Positions 1-9,539 of a stretch of 64,000 bases of DNA are shown here, one piece after another. The DNA comes from Acidobacteriota bacterium. GTDB lineage: Bacteria > Acidobacteriota > Thermoanaerobaculia > Multivoradales > Multivoraceae. Every line of letters begins with the position of its first letter. Positions within the stretch are counted from its first letter, which is position 1. The translations under genes were made by a program, and so were the position numbers. The stretch spans positions 186,001 to 250,000 of the forward strand of contig QQVD01000056.1 of NCBI GenBank assembly GCA_003388555.1, in the 5' to 3' direction. The notes below the pieces were generated by a model. The model was not told the origin of the DNA, searched no databases, and was given only the letters and a program-made list of their open reading frames with translations.

Positions 1-1842
1 GGGCGCTCCTCGCACGGCATCGCCGTGCTCGACGAACGCCTGGTCGTCGCCGGCGGCTGGCAGATGCACGGCGCCGGTGAGGAGTCTCGGTGGACCCGCG
101 AGGTGCTGGCGCTGGATCTCGCCGGGCTGGAGACGGCCGACGTCAGCGACGCCGACCGCGCGGTGCCTGGGTGGACAGTGCTCACCGAGGCGCCCGTGGC
201 GGTGCGCGCCAACGCGGTCGCCGCTGTCGGCGACGAGCTCTGGATCCTCGGCGGCCTCGACGCCGAGGGCGAGACCACCAGCCGGGTCGACGTCTACGAC
301 GCGGCGCGCGACGCCTGGCGACGCGGCCCCGACCTGCCCGACGCCGGACGCCTGCGCGGCTTCGGCTCGGCCGCCGTGGTGGTCGGCGGACACCTGCTGG
401 TGAGCCAGAACGACGGAGTCGTGTACGTGCTCGAGCGCTCGGCTGCCGGCGAAGAGAGCTGGCGCGAGGTCGCCTCGCTCGAGCACCGGCGCTTCTTCCA
501 CCGCCTCGCCAGCGACGGCGCGAACCTCTACGCACTCGGCGGCGCCGGCCGCGGCGGCCACTTCGACTCGGTGGAGGCGCACCGCCTGCCGAACCTCGCT
601 AAGGCGCCGGAGACTTCGGCAGCGAAGCCGAGCCCCTCGTCAGCGCCGAGCGACGTCGACGTCGCCTCCGCGGCGCCCCCGGCGTCCAACGACTCCGGGC
701 GCCGCTGGACCAGCTTCCGCAATGGCGGCAGCGACCGCGCGGACGGATCTCTGCCCATCCAGTGGGACAACGCGTCGCTCACCTGGCAGGCGGCACTGCC
801 GGGCTTCGGGCATTCGAGCCCGGTGGCCTGGGACGGCACCGTCTATGTCACCTCGGTGACCGGCGCGAACCTCGAAACGCTGTGGCTCACCGCCCTCGAC
901 CTGGCGACCGGTGAGGAGCAGTGGCGGCGCAGCTGGTCCGCGTCCGAGGAGATGGAATCCAGCGAGATGATGGCCCGCGCCGCGCCGACGCCCGCGGTCT
1001 CGGAGGATGGCCTCGTGCTGTTTTTCGGCAGCGGCGACCTCTTCGCCGTCGACCACGACGGCGAGCGCCTCTGGCACCGCGATCTGGTCGCCGAGTACGG
1101 CACCTTCACCGGCAACCACGGGGTCGGCAACTCGGTGCTGCTCAACGACGATCTCGCCGTCGTGCTGCTGGCGCGCAAGACCTACTCCTACCTGCTGGCG
1201 GTCGACCGGGAGACCGGCGCGACGCGGTGGAAGACCGACCGGGCCGCGGGGGTGTCGTGGAGCACGCCGATGCTGTCGCCGGACGGCCGGGAGATCGTGG
1301 TCAGCGCCAACGGCAGCGTCGACGGCTTCGACCCTGTCACCGGCAAGCGTCTCTGGCAGGTGCCGGAGATCACCTCCAACACCACCCAGTCGCCGACCTT
1401 CGCCGGCGATCTGGTCCTCGTCGCCGGCGGCGAGCGCGGCGCCAACTTCGCCTTGCGTCTCGGCCTGCGCGGGACCCTCGGTGACGAAGCGATCGCATGG
1501 CGCTCACCGTCGACGTCCCACTTCGCTTCCCCGGTCGTCACAGCGCACTGCATCGTGTGGTCGAACAAGGCCGGCGTCGTGCAGTGCGTCGACCCCTCCA
1601 GCGGCGAAGAACGCTGGACCCACCGCGGCGCCGAGCCCCAGTGGGCGACCCCGATCGTGGCGGACGGCCGGATCTACCTCTTCGGCGAGAACGGCACCGT
1701 CGAGGTGCTACGCGACTCGGCCGAGGCGCCCGAAGTGCTGGCCACCAACCGCCTCGAGCTGCCCAGCACGCTCACCGGCGTCGCGGCGGCCGCCGGCACC
1801 CTGCTGCTGCGTGCCGGCGAACAGCTGATCGCGGTGCGCTGA
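1..1842 (+). CDS. Kelch / PQQ-like beta-propeller protein (5' partial)
   Basis: The frame is open from the first base, so the N-terminus lies outside the window. The first ~190 residues carry Kelch-type blades (motifs such as LVVAGGW and LWILGGL, each followed by a conserved Tyr/Trp pair). After a Pro/Ser/Ala-rich linker, residues ~230-600 form a second propeller with PQQ-like repeats (TALDLATGEEQWRR, AVDRETGATRWKT, CVDPSSGEERWTH), the type seen in BamB and quinoprotein scaffolds. No catalytic residues were recognised, so a binding or scaffold role in the envelope is likely, but the signal peptide cannot be seen. It converges on the beta-helix gene downstream. The fold is clear; the function is unknown. 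Confidence 0.8.
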   Translation, partial: GRSSHGIAVLDERLVVAGGWQMHGAGEESRWTREVLALDLAGLETADVSDADRAVPGWTVLTEAPVAVRANAVAAVGDELWILGGLDAEGETTSRVDVYDAARDAWRRGPDLPDAGRLRGFGSAAVVVGGHLLVSQNDGVVYVLERSAAGEESWREVASLEHRRFFHRLASDGANLYALGGAGRGGHFDSVEAHRLPNLAKAPETSAAKPSPSSAPSDVDVASAAPPASNDSGRRWTSFRNGGSDRADGSLPIQWDNASLTWQAALPGFGHSSPVAWDGTVYVTSVTGANLETLWLTALDLATGEEQWRRSWSASEEMESSEMMARAAPTPAVSEDGLVLFFGSGDLFAVDHDGERLWHRDLVAEYGTFTGNHGVGNSVLLNDDLAVVLLARKTYSYLLAVDRETGATRWKTDRAAGVSWSTPMLSPDGREIVVSANGSVDGFDPVTGKRLWQVPEITSNTTQSPTFAGDLVLVAGGERGANFALRLGLRGTLGDEAIAWRSPSTSHFASPVVTAHCIVWSNKAGVVQCVDPSSGEERWTHRGAEPQWATPIVADGRIYLFGENGTVEVLRDSAEAPEVLATNRLELPSTLTGVAAAAGTLLLRAGEQLIAVR

Positions 1843-1909
1843 CTCCGGACGGTGCCGAACCGCCCGCTCGCAGCGGCGAGGCCCCGATCGGACGAGAGGA
1901 CGCGACGAA

Positions 1910-3679
1910 CTACGGGGAGCTCGCGCTCCACGAAGCCAGGTCTCCCGACTCGAAACCGTCGGTGAAGATCAGCGACACCGCGGTGACCAGGCAGACCCGT
2001 CGTACCGTGCCGACATCTCCCGGTGCACGGTCGGAGACGGTGACGTCCCAGGCGCCGGACGCGCCGTCGAGCGAAGACAGGTCGCCCAGCGGACGGTAGG
2101 CAGGATCGGGATAGGCCTCGAGGCCGAAGGCCGATCTGCAGTCGGAGGCGGCGTCGAGCGGCGCCTCGTCGTCGAACAGCGTGAGCACGTCCTCGCCGGA
2201 GCAGGCGCCGCCATCCGGGCGGTCGACCAGCGTCACCGGCACTCCGCCGGGGCCCGTCAGGGTGATCACCAGGTCGCCCACCGCAGGATGCTCGACGTCG
2301 ACCAGCACGTCGACGTCCGAGCCCGCCTGCAGCGCCGCGGAGAGCGGGAAGCTGACGCCCACCGGATCGTCGTCGGGGATCGCCAGCGGCGAGCCGGGCT
2401 CGAAGCACGCCGCCTCGCGCTCGAAGGCGCCGATGTCGCACGAGTTGCGCGGCATGCCGCGCTGGTCGAAGGCGACCGGACAACCGATCAGGTCGGGGCC
2501 CGAGAGCAGGCTGGCGTCACTGGTGATGGCGAAGGTCTCGGTGGGGCCGCCGTTGTCCTGCAGCGGTCCGAGGAAGAGATCCGCGGGGTCGACCAGGACC
2601 TGGTCCGTCAGCGTCGGCACGAAGCAGTCGGCGCCGGTGTCGACGTTGTGACCCAGGCTGGTGACCGACGCGATCGTGCCGCCGTCACAGCCACCGTCGA
2701 GCACCGAGTAGGAGAGCTCGACGGGCACCGAGGACGAAGAGAGGACCCCGGCGGGGCTGATCAGCGTCGAGTGGGCGATTCGCGCCATCGTCGCACCGCC
2801 ACCCGCGAAGAGGGTCAGCGGCGCCCCGACGGTGGAGTTGCGGACGGTGAGCTCACCACCGGACGGAAGGCTCGCCAGCAGCCCGTCGAAGATCCCTCCC
2901 TGCAGCGTGGTGCCCTCGATCACGACTCGCTGCGCCGTGAGCACCATGGTGGCCGATCCGTCGCCGCTGCGCAGCGAGGTGCGTCGGATCGTGATCGCCA
3001 CCGCGGTTCCACCAGAGTGCACGCTATAGCCGAACTGCGACGTGTTGTCTTCGAAGATGCAGTCCTCGAGCAGAGCCTCGACGCCGGCCTGGATCGAGAC
3101 CCCGCCGCCGAATCCGGAGCCGACGCCGCCGCTGGTCACCTGATTGCCGGCGACGAAGAGACCGCGGAGCAGCGCGTCGGCACCGACCAGGACTCCGCCT
3201 CCTTCGCCGCCGAATCCCAGATCGCCGCCCGTGACCATCAGATCTCGCAGCTCGATGGACGGCTGCGAGGGAGACGACGTCACCAGCTCGAAGACTCGTT
3301 CCCCCGCCACCGTCTGCTCGACGACGGTTTGATCCGAGTCGACGCCGCGGATGAGCACCGGGTGCAGCACGTCGAGATCGCCGGCGTCGTCGCCTCCGCC
3401 CGCCAGGGTCAGCTGGTAGGTCTCGGCCGCGAGCACGATCTCGTCGAAACCGGGACCGGCGTTGGCCAGGGCCAGCGCGTCACGCAGCGAGCAGTCGTCG
3501 AGACAACTGCCGTCGAGCTCGTCGATCGTGGTGTCGACGACGAAGACCTCCGCCGAAGCGACCGATGCCAGCAGGAGACCGGCGGCCAGGCCGTGCACCC
3601 AGGCTCTCTCGTGACGATTTCGAAGACTCGGTCGGTGCTCTGTGATCAACCGCTCCAGGACCATGTGCGCTCCATCCAA
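1910..3679 (-). CDS. Secreted CSLREA-type beta-helix protein with P-domain-like region and DGFESG C-terminal tag
   Basis: A predicted signal peptide (hydrophobic VHGLAAGLLLASVASA, residues ~28-43) is followed by a CSLREA-like segment: VDTTIDELDGSC, then CSLRDALALAN. Residues ~100-400 are Gly/Val-rich with repeated short strands, as expected for a right-handed beta-helix. Residues ~430-560 resemble a proprotein-convertase P-domain-like beta-sandwich (VDVEHPAVGDLVITLTGPGG, then GAWDVTVSD). The last residues, IFTDGFESGDLASWSASSP, form a tag shared with the secreted protein at 23341-24624. The protein is probably exported and surface-attached or released. It is transcribed away from the dehydratase gene, with a ~230 bp divergent spacer. 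Start at 3679 or a few codons later is possible. Substrate or partner unknown. Confidence 0.75.
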   Translation of the reverse strand: MDGAHMVLERLITEHRPSLRNRHERAWVHGLAAGLLLASVASAEVFVVDTTIDELDGSCLDDCSLRDALALANAGPGFDEIVLAAETYQLTLAGGGDDAGDLDVLHPVLIRGVDSDQTVVEQTVAGERVFELVTSSPSQPSIELRDLMVTGGDLGFGGEGGGVLVGADALLRGLFVAGNQVTSGGVGSGFGGGVSIQAGVEALLEDCIFEDNTSQFGYSVHSGGTAVAITIRRTSLRSGDGSATMVLTAQRVVIEGTTLQGGIFDGLLASLPSGGELTVRNSTVGAPLTLFAGGGATMARIAHSTLISPAGVLSSSSVPVELSYSVLDGGCDGGTIASVTSLGHNVDTGADCFVPTLTDQVLVDPADLFLGPLQDNGGPTETFAITSDASLLSGPDLIGCPVAFDQRGMPRNSCDIGAFEREAACFEPGSPLAIPDDDPVGVSFPLSAALQAGSDVDVLVDVEHPAVGDLVITLTGPGGVPVTLVDRPDGGACSGEDVLTLFDDEAPLDAASDCRSAFGLEAYPDPAYRPLGDLSSLDGASGAWDVTVSDRAPGDVGTVRRVCLVTAVSLIFTDGFESGDLASWSASSP

Positions 3680-3906
3680 GGGTCGTTTGCGAGGCTTTCG
3701 GCTTCGCCAAGTGCGTAGCCCTCACTGCCCCCAACGGAAAGCACCAGAAAAACCGCCATCGGGACCACCGGGCGACCATCCACGGCGCGAGCCTGCGCTG
3801 GCAGATCGCTCTCCCTCCTGCGACCTGATGCGGATACGGTTCCCCTGCCGGTCGAGCTACGGCCGCGTCTGCGGCCACCGTCCCGGTTCGACTCCCGAGC
3901 AAACCC

Positions 3907-4923
3907 ATGACCGAGCCCGCACCCCCTCCACCAGCGGCGTCCACTGCCCCCACCGTCACCCTGGAGGACGTGCGCGCCGCCGCTGAGCGCCTGCGCGGCC
4001 TCGCCTTCGAGACGCCGCTGCTGCGCAGCGTCGTGCTCGATCGGCACACCGGGGCGACGATCCTGCTGAAGCCCGAGTGCCTTCAGCGCACCGGCTCGTT
4101 CAAGTTCCGCGGCGCCTACAACCGGCTGGCGCGGCTCGACGAGGCGGGCCGGCGCGCCGGGGTCGTCGCCTGGTCGTCGGGTAACCACGCCCAGGGCATC
4201 GCGGCGGCGGGGCAGCTGCTCGGGGTGCGGTGCGCCATCGTGATGCCGTCGGACGCCCCCGCGGTCAAGCGCGACAAGACCGCGGGCTACGGCGCCGAGA
4301 TCATCGAGTACGACCGCTACAGCGAGAGCCGCGAGGAGATCGCCCGCGCTCTCGCGGCCGAGCGCGGCGCGGTGCTGGTGCCGTCGTACGACGACGCCGA
4401 CATCATCGCCGGCCAGGGCACCGCCGGTCTCGAGCTCGCCGAGCAGGCCGAGGCTCTCGGCCTCGAGCTCGACGCGGTGCTGGTGTGCTGCGGCGGCGGC
4501 GGCCTCACCGCCGGGGTCGCCACCGCGGTGAAGGGCCTGCGCCCTCGGGTCGCGATCCACACCGTCGAGCCCGCAGGCTTCGACGACCACGCGCGCTCCT
4601 TCGAAGCCGGCGAGATCCGCTCCGTCGACCCCGCGGCGCGCTCGATCTGCGACGCCCTGCAGGCCCCTCGGCCCGGCGACATGACCTTCGCCATCAACCG
4701 CCAGCTCGTCGCCGGCGGCCTGGTGGTCGACGACGACGAGGTGCGCGCCGCGATGCGCTACGCCTTCTCCGAGCTCAAGCTGGTGCTCGAGCCCGGCGGC
4801 GCCGTGGCGCTCGCCGCCGTTCTCCAGCGGCGGCTGCCGCTCGAGGGGCGCACCGTCGGCGTCGTGCTCAGCGGCGGCAACGTGGATGCGAAGCAGTTCG
4901 CGGAGATCGTGGCGGGTCGGTGA
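3907..4923 (+). CDS. Threonine/serine dehydratase (PLP, fold type II)
   Basis: This 338-residue protein matches the threonine/serine ammonia-lyase family, which uses PLP to deaminate threonine or serine to a 2-oxo acid. The Schiff-base Lys lies in GSFKFRGAYNRL (K66), the substrate loop is SSGNHAQG (90-97), the phosphate-binding glycine loop is CCGGGGLTAG (~194-203), and the C-terminal SGGN motif is present. There is no C-terminal ACT-like regulatory domain, so it resembles the catabolic, short form (TdcB/serine racemase-like) rather than feedback-inhibited biosynthetic IlvA. It appears to be transcribed alone, and the PQQ dehydrogenase gene converges on it from the right. Threonine versus serine specificity cannot be decided from sequence. 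Confidence 0.88.
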   Translation: MTEPAPPPPAASTAPTVTLEDVRAAAERLRGLAFETPLLRSVVLDRHTGATILLKPECLQRTGSFKFRGAYNRLARLDEAGRRAGVVAWSSGNHAQGIAAAGQLLGVRCAIVMPSDAPAVKRDKTAGYGAEIIEYDRYSESREEIARALAAERGAVLVPSYDDADIIAGQGTAGLELAEQAEALGLELDAVLVCCGGGGLTAGVATAVKGLRPRVAIHTVEPAGFDDHARSFEAGEIRSVDPAARSICDALQAPRPGDMTFAINRQLVAGGLVVDDDEVRAAMRYAFSELKLVLEPGGAVALAAVLQRRLPLEGRTVGVVLSGGNVDAKQFAEIVAGR

Positions 4924-4941
4924 ACTCTCGCCGCAGCCTCT

Positions 4942-7128
4942 TCAACGGCTCGTAGACTCGCTCACTCGATACGCCACCAGCTCCTGCACCTCGCCGCGGT
5001 CTCCGATCGGCAGCACGATGTACTGCCGCCCGCGGTGCACGTAGGTCATCGGGGCGCCGCCGACGACCTTGGGCAGGCGCAGCTCGGCCCGCTGCTCGCC
5101 GCTCTGCTTGTCGAAGGCGAGCAGGTAGCCGACGTCGGTGGCCTGGGAGGGGTCGCCAAGGGTCCAGGCGTCCCAGTCACCGATCTCGGTGACGCCGAGA
5201 GCGACGAAGAGCAGGGCGCCGGTCGCCATCGGCCAGCGGGGGGCCAGACCGGCCACCGGGTAGGCGCCGAGCGTCGACGCGTCGAGCCCCTCGATGCCCT
5301 CGAGGACGGGATGCTCGGGCGGCGGGCCGAGCGGCACCTGCCAGGCGATCTCGCCGCGTCGCAGGTCGATCGCGGTGAGCCGGGTCCACGGCGGCTTGAC
5401 CAGCGGCAGTCCGTGAGGACCGACGGCGAGCACGAACTGCGGCAGGTAGTCGCGGTCGGAGCGCTGCCGGCCGCTCGGCGGGATCAGCGCCATGGTGCCG
5501 ATCTCGGTCTGCGACGGCACGAAGAGCAGGCCGCTGCGGGGATCGACCGCCGCGCCGCCCCAGTTGGCGCCGCCGGCCTGGCCGGGCAGCTGGATCATCG
5601 CGCGCAGAGCCTTGCCTCCGATCACCTGGCCCTGCACGATCGGCGGCGTGAACAGCGGGCCGCCGAGCAGCTCGTCGTAGACGGCGCGCACCTCGGCGGC
5701 GAGCTCGGGGGTGAAGTCGAGCAGGTCGTGCGGCATCACGCCCTGGCGCTCGAACGGCGGCGGCCGGGTGGGGAACGGCTGGGTCGGCGAGGTCCACTCG
5801 CTGGCGACCAGCGACGGCGGCACCGGGCGCTCCGTGATCGGCCACAGGGGCTCGCCGGTGCGGCGGTCGAAGACGTAGGTGAAGCCCTGCTTGCTCACCT
5901 GGGCGACGGCGGGCACCGTCTGGCCGTCGATCTCGAGGTCGATCAGGTTCGGGGCGCAAGGGAAGTCGTAGTCCCAGAGCCCATGGTGCACCGCCTGGAA
6001 GTGCCACTGCCGCTCGCCGGTGCGGGCGTCGAGAGCGACCAGGCTCTCGGCGTAGAGGTTGTCGCCCGGCCGGTGACCGCCGTAGTAGTCGCTGGTCGGC
6101 GTCGCCACCGGGAGGTAGACCCAGCCGGTCTGCTCGTCGCAGCTCATCATCGACCAGACGTTGGTGTTGCCGGCCTTGCGCCACGAGTCGTCGAGCCAGG
6201 TCTCGACCCCCGGCTGCCCCTCGCGCGGCACGGTGTGGAAGGTCCAGCGCAGGGCGCCGCTGCGCACGTCGTAGCCGCGCACCGCGCCTGACGGCATCTG
6301 CTGGGTCAGCGCGAAGTCGTTCATCGTCATGCCGACGACCACGGTGTCGGCGCAGACGATCGCCGGCGAGTTGAGGCCGGTCTGGCGGATCTCCGAGGGG
6401 GCGCCGACGTCGCCGCGCATGTCGACCATGCCGGCCTCGCCGAAGCGCAGGTCGAGCTGCCCGGTCTTCGCATCGAGCGACACCAGCTGGTGCACGCCGG
6501 TCGCCAGCAGGATGCGCTCGGCGCCGGTCTCCTCGTCGCGCCACCACTCCAGGCCGCGCTGAGTGAAGCCGCCGTGGGTCGGCACCCCGCGCTCGTAGGC
6601 CTTGGGATCGTAGCTCCACAGCTCCGCACCGCTCGCCGGATCGAGAGCGGTGACCACGTTGAGCGACGAGATCGCGTAGAGCACGCCGCCGCGCATCACC
6701 GGGGTGCCCTTGAGCTGGCCGTAGGGAGCGCGCACACCGAGCTCGTGATCGCGCGTCTGCCAGCGCCAGGCGAGCTCGAGCAGGTCGACGTTGTCGGCGG
6801 TGATCTCGGCCGCCGGCGAGTACTTGCTCGAGGCGCGGTCGGCGGCGTAGTGGGGCCACTCGACGTCGGGCAGGTCCGCTCCGCTGGCGGCGGGATGCTC
6901 CGCGGTTCCGGAAGCGGGCGTCGTCTCGGTCGCTGTCTGGGCGGCGAGGCCGGGCACGAAGCCGATCAGGGCGATCAGGATGAAGAGAACCGACGGGGCG
7001 ACGAGCGCGCTGCTGTGGATGATCGGCGCGATCCGCCCGGGAACCTGCAGCGTCGGTCCGTCCGTCGCCAGCGGCACGGAGCGACGGCAGGCGGGGCGAG
7101 GCGATGGCGAGGCGAGGGCGTCACGCAT
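4942..7128 (-). CDS. PQQ-dependent quinoprotein dehydrogenase, soluble/periplasmic type
   Basis: At 728 residues it fits the eight-bladed quinoprotein dehydrogenase family (glucose/alcohol type). It starts the mature region with WPHYAADRASSKYSP, a typical first-blade motif, and contains the HHGLWDYDFPCAPNL motif with the family's catalytic-region Asp, and GGANWGGAAVDPRSGLLF near the C-terminus. Trp-containing propeller repeats occur throughout. A hydrophobic segment at ~43-61 ending in GLAAQ looks like a signal peptide, preceded by an unusually long N-terminal stretch, so a later start is possible. It would oxidise a sugar or alcohol in the periplasm and pass electrons to quinone or cytochrome c. 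No PQQ biosynthesis genes are in the window. The substrate cannot be assigned. Confidence 0.85.
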   Translation of the reverse strand: MRDALASPSPRPACRRSVPLATDGPTLQVPGRIAPIIHSSALVAPSVLFILIALIGFVPGLAAQTATETTPASGTAEHPAASGADLPDVEWPHYAADRASSKYSPAAEITADNVDLLELAWRWQTRDHELGVRAPYGQLKGTPVMRGGVLYAISSLNVVTALDPASGAELWSYDPKAYERGVPTHGGFTQRGLEWWRDEETGAERILLATGVHQLVSLDAKTGQLDLRFGEAGMVDMRGDVGAPSEIRQTGLNSPAIVCADTVVVGMTMNDFALTQQMPSGAVRGYDVRSGALRWTFHTVPREGQPGVETWLDDSWRKAGNTNVWSMMSCDEQTGWVYLPVATPTSDYYGGHRPGDNLYAESLVALDARTGERQWHFQAVHHGLWDYDFPCAPNLIDLEIDGQTVPAVAQVSKQGFTYVFDRRTGEPLWPITERPVPPSLVASEWTSPTQPFPTRPPPFERQGVMPHDLLDFTPELAAEVRAVYDELLGGPLFTPPIVQGQVIGGKALRAMIQLPGQAGGANWGGAAVDPRSGLLFVPSQTEIGTMALIPPSGRQRSDRDYLPQFVLAVGPHGLPLVKPPWTRLTAIDLRRGEIAWQVPLGPPPEHPVLEGIEGLDASTLGAYPVAGLAPRWPMATGALLFVALGVTEIGDWDAWTLGDPSQATDVGYLLAFDKQSGEQRAELRLPKVVGGAPMTYVHRGRQYIVLPIGDRGEVQELVAYRVSESTSR

Positions 7129-7498
7129 GGGAGTCCCGCAGGGGAGTGGCGCAGGGGTTCTTGGTCCGGCGCGTCGATTCCGCCGCCACGTCGCGAAGCG
7201 CGAGCCATGTCGCGAGGCGCGGCGTTGGTGGGCGCAGAGGTTGGTGAGCGGAGGTTCGTCCGGACTCTAGCGCGCGGCCGTCTCCGGCGATGGCGGCAGG
7301 GTGAGTCTGCGTCGGAGTCCTCGTCGCTGGAGCCCAGAGGCAGCGAGCTGAGCCGCACGTATTGGCAGTCGGGCCTGCGAAGACTGACGCTCGTTCCCCA
7401 TCCTCCCCTGAAGGGGGTCGCTTCATGAGACACCCCCACCCAGCCTCCCCCTGAAGGGGGAGGGGTCGGAGGCTCGCGGTCTTCGGGCGAGGCGTTGG
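7129..7498. repeat. Intergenic region with palindromic repeat mosaic
   Basis: No gene is supported here. The left part (7129-7320) shows nothing recognisable. From ~7324 to 7480 there is a mosaic also found elsewhere: CAGCGAGCTGAGCCG, then CTGACGCTCGTTCC, then a near-palindrome CCTCCCCTGAAGGGGG, and then a 20-bp palindrome of the form CCTCCCCCT..AGGGGGAGG at 7444-7463. The same blocks recur at 9.2-9.5, 24.7, 28.7-29.0 and 58.2-58.7 kb. There is no T-run after the palindromes, so a standard Rho-independent terminator is not supported. Confidence 0.75.
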
Positions 7499-8902
7499 CT
7501 ACCGACCGGGCAGCCAGGAGAGGAGGCGCTGCCACCAGCTCCGCTTCGCGGGGCGGCGGACGTGCAGGGTCGTCTCCATCTCCGAGGGCGGCCGCGGCGG
7601 GCGCCGCGGGGTCGAGCCTGCGGAGGGACGCTGGGTCGGCGTTGGGGCGACCGGCGGCGACGGAGGAGAAGCCGTGCTGCGGGGCGCCGGCTCGGCCGAG
7701 CTGCCGGCCGCTGCCGCCGGAGCGGGACGGGAATCGGCGGCCGCGGCCGGTGCCTGGGGCTGCGGGGGCAGAAGCCGCCCCGGCTCGGTCTTGGCCTCGG
7801 TGGGGTCCTGCCTGGAGCGAGTCGCGCCGCGCGCAGGGCGTGGAGCGGCAGGCGAGGCGGACCCGGCGACGCCCGGGGGCGGCCCCTCCCTGGCCCACTG
7901 CTCCTCCAGCTTGCGCACCTCGTCGCGTGAGATCAGCACCGTGGCGGCTTCGTCGGCGGTGTCCTCCTCGGGATCGCCGAGCAGGCGACCGACCTCGCGC
8001 GCCAGCGCGTCGCGCTCCTGCGCCGGTGGCCGCAGGCGGGCGAACACGGCGAGTACTTCGCCCGCCGTCTCGGGACGCTCCTCGGGCGCCTTGGCGAGCA
8101 GTCGCACGATGACCTGGCGCAGACCGCCGGGAACCCGCGCCGCCGGATCGGCCTCGTCGAACTCCATTGGCGGCTTGAACAGCTGGTTGGAGAGCACGTC
8201 GGCGAAGCTCTTGCCGGCGATCGGGCAGGTGCCGGTGAGCAGCTCGAAGGCGAGCACGCCGAAGCCGTAGAGGTCGCTGACCGGACTCAGGTTCTGCGAA
8301 CCGCCCTCCTTGAACTGCTCCGGAGCGGTGTAACGCGCCTTGCCGACGAACGAACCGATGGCTGTGTTGCCGCCCAGCGAGTCGCCCTTGGCGGTCGCCT
8401 TGATGATGCCGAGGTCGATCAGCTTGACGTCCGGTCCACCCTGGAGGTCGCGCGAGAGCATCAGGTTGTCGGGCGCGATGTCGCGGTGCACGAAGCCCTG
8501 CGAATGGAGCAGCTGGATCGCCTCCAGGCCCTGGCAGAGGATCTCGACCCCGAGCTCGAGCGAGGGAGGACCGTGGTCCTCGAGCACCCGCGAGAGGTCT
8601 TTGCCGGCGATGTGCTCCATGATGATGTAGGAGCTGCCGTCCTCCTCGATCGAGAAGTCGTAGAGCTGGGCGACGCGGGCGTGGCGCAGACGCGAGGCCG
8701 CCTTCGCCTCGCGCAGGAAGCGCTCACGGGCGGTGTCGGTGAGCTCGACCTGCGGCCGGATCAGCTTCACCACCCTCAGCTCGCCGAGCAGCTTGTGGCG
8801 CACGCGGTAGATGGCGCCCATGCCGCCCTCACCGAGCTTCTCGAGGATCTCGTACTTGCCCTCGAGCGGGCGCAGAGCCGGTTCGTCGGAGGTGAGTGTC
8901 AT
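7499..8902 (-). CDS. Soluble Ser/Thr protein kinase with Pro/Ala-rich tail
   Basis: The start at 8902 (MTLTSDEP) lies just before the kinase domain; the longer frame upstream runs through repeat DNA and is not supported. Residues ~17-280 form a Hanks-type kinase: P-loop GEGGMG (24-29), Lys in VVKLIRP (K46), catalytic loop HRDIAPDN (139-146; Ala where Lys is usual, a variant seen in some bacterial kinases), a DLG variant of DFG (163-165), and YTAPEQF. The tail is rich in Pro, Ala and Ser, contains Thr motifs EAATVL and METTLHV, and ends in a Trp-rich amphipathic segment (SWWQRLLSWLPGR). No clear membrane span is visible. It follows the FHA/cytochrome gene block in the same orientation after ~640 bp and is the obvious candidate to create phospho-Thr sites for those FHA domains; this link is inference. 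Confidence 0.88.
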   Translation of the reverse strand: MTLTSDEPALRPLEGKYEILEKLGEGGMGAIYRVRHKLLGELRVVKLIRPQVELTDTARERFLREAKAASRLRHARVAQLYDFSIEEDGSSYIIMEHIAGKDLSRVLEDHGPPSLELGVEILCQGLEAIQLLHSQGFVHRDIAPDNLMLSRDLQGGPDVKLIDLGIIKATAKGDSLGGNTAIGSFVGKARYTAPEQFKEGGSQNLSPVSDLYGFGVLAFELLTGTCPIAGKSFADVLSNQLFKPPMEFDEADPAARVPGGLRQVIVRLLAKAPEERPETAGEVLAVFARLRPPAQERDALAREVGRLLGDPEEDTADEAATVLISRDEVRKLEEQWAREGPPPGVAGSASPAAPRPARGATRSRQDPTEAKTEPGRLLPPQPQAPAAAADSRPAPAAAAGSSAEPAPRSTASPPSPPVAPTPTQRPSAGSTPRRPPRPPSEMETTLHVRRPAKRSWWQRLLSWLPGR

Positions 8903-9158
8903 CGGTTCGAGGGAAGCGCCGGGGGAGCGGCTTGCGGCCGGTCGACGGGTCGGTTTCGATGCTGCTGGATCATACGGGCTCAGAGCGGGATGCGTTCCGT
9001 CTGCGGTGGTCGCGGAGCGCGGATCCTGCTGGTGGATGGGAAACCGAGCGATGCGTGGGATCGCCTCACGGACGGGAGCAGAAACGGGCGGCGGCGAGCT
9101 GAGCGGCGACAGCGGCAGTCGACCCGCGAAGACTCTGGGCTGTCGCCTCGGAACGAGC

Positions 9159-9212
9159 CGGATGGTTGGGGAAACCCCCACCTCTTTCCTCCCCCTGAAG
9201 GGGGAGGAGGTC
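9159..9212 (-). repeat. Inverted partial copy of the 115-bp repeat with palindrome
   Basis: Read on the minus strand, this contains the palindromic core CCTCCCCCTTCAGGGGGAGG (9188-9207 on the plus strand) and then GGTGGGGGTTTCCCCAACCATCC, matching the end of the tandem units at 9288-9517. The rest of the 8903-9539 spacer outside the repeats shows no gene or tRNA. Confidence 0.75.
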
Positions 9213-9287
9213 GGAAGGCTCGCGGTCGACGAGGGTGCTCGCAGGCGAACCAGAGAAGACCGAGCAAGTCCCCGACCCCGGCCGTCC

Positions 9288-9517
9288 GGCTGGTCGCGAC
9301 GAAGCCCTTGCTTCTCAATGATTCCCAGCCCCCAAACCCCTGACGCCGGACTCTTCCCCCTGTAGGGGCAAAGGCTGGGAGGGAGGTTTCCTGCCATCCG
9401 GCTGGTCGCGACGAGGTCGTTGCTTCTCTCTGATTCCCAACCCCCCAACCCCTGACGCTTGACTCCTCCCCCTGCAGGGGGAGGCTGGGTGGGGGTTTCC
9501 CAGCCATCCGGCTGGTC
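9288..9517 (+). repeat. Two direct ~115-bp tandem repeat units
   Basis: Two head-to-tail units begin at about 9288 and 9403. Shared blocks in order: GGCTGGTCGCGACGA, TTGCTTCTC, TGATTCCCA, AACCCCTGACGC, a CCCCCTG.AGGGG palindrome, and GCCATCC. A third unit begins at ~9518 with GGCTGGTCGCG but is cut short. The units lie between the flavoprotein gene and the kinase gene, about 20-250 bp past the flavoprotein stop codon. They are too long and too few to be CRISPR repeats. Confidence 0.85.
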
Positions 9518-9539
9518 GCGGCAAGGCCGATCGCCTCCC

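Noticed and set aside
2288-3718. 476-residue plus-strand frame across the beta-helix gene
   Set aside because: Composition (Arg/Asp/His/Gly-rich, no domain) is typical of an antisense shadow in high-G+C DNA.
7444-7463. Rho-independent terminator
   Set aside because: The hairpin is strong but is not followed by a T-run, and the same palindrome is part of a dispersed repeat found also outside 3' ends.
9288-9517. CRISPR array
   Set aside because: Two ~115-bp units in direct contact, with no spacers of regular length and no cas genes.
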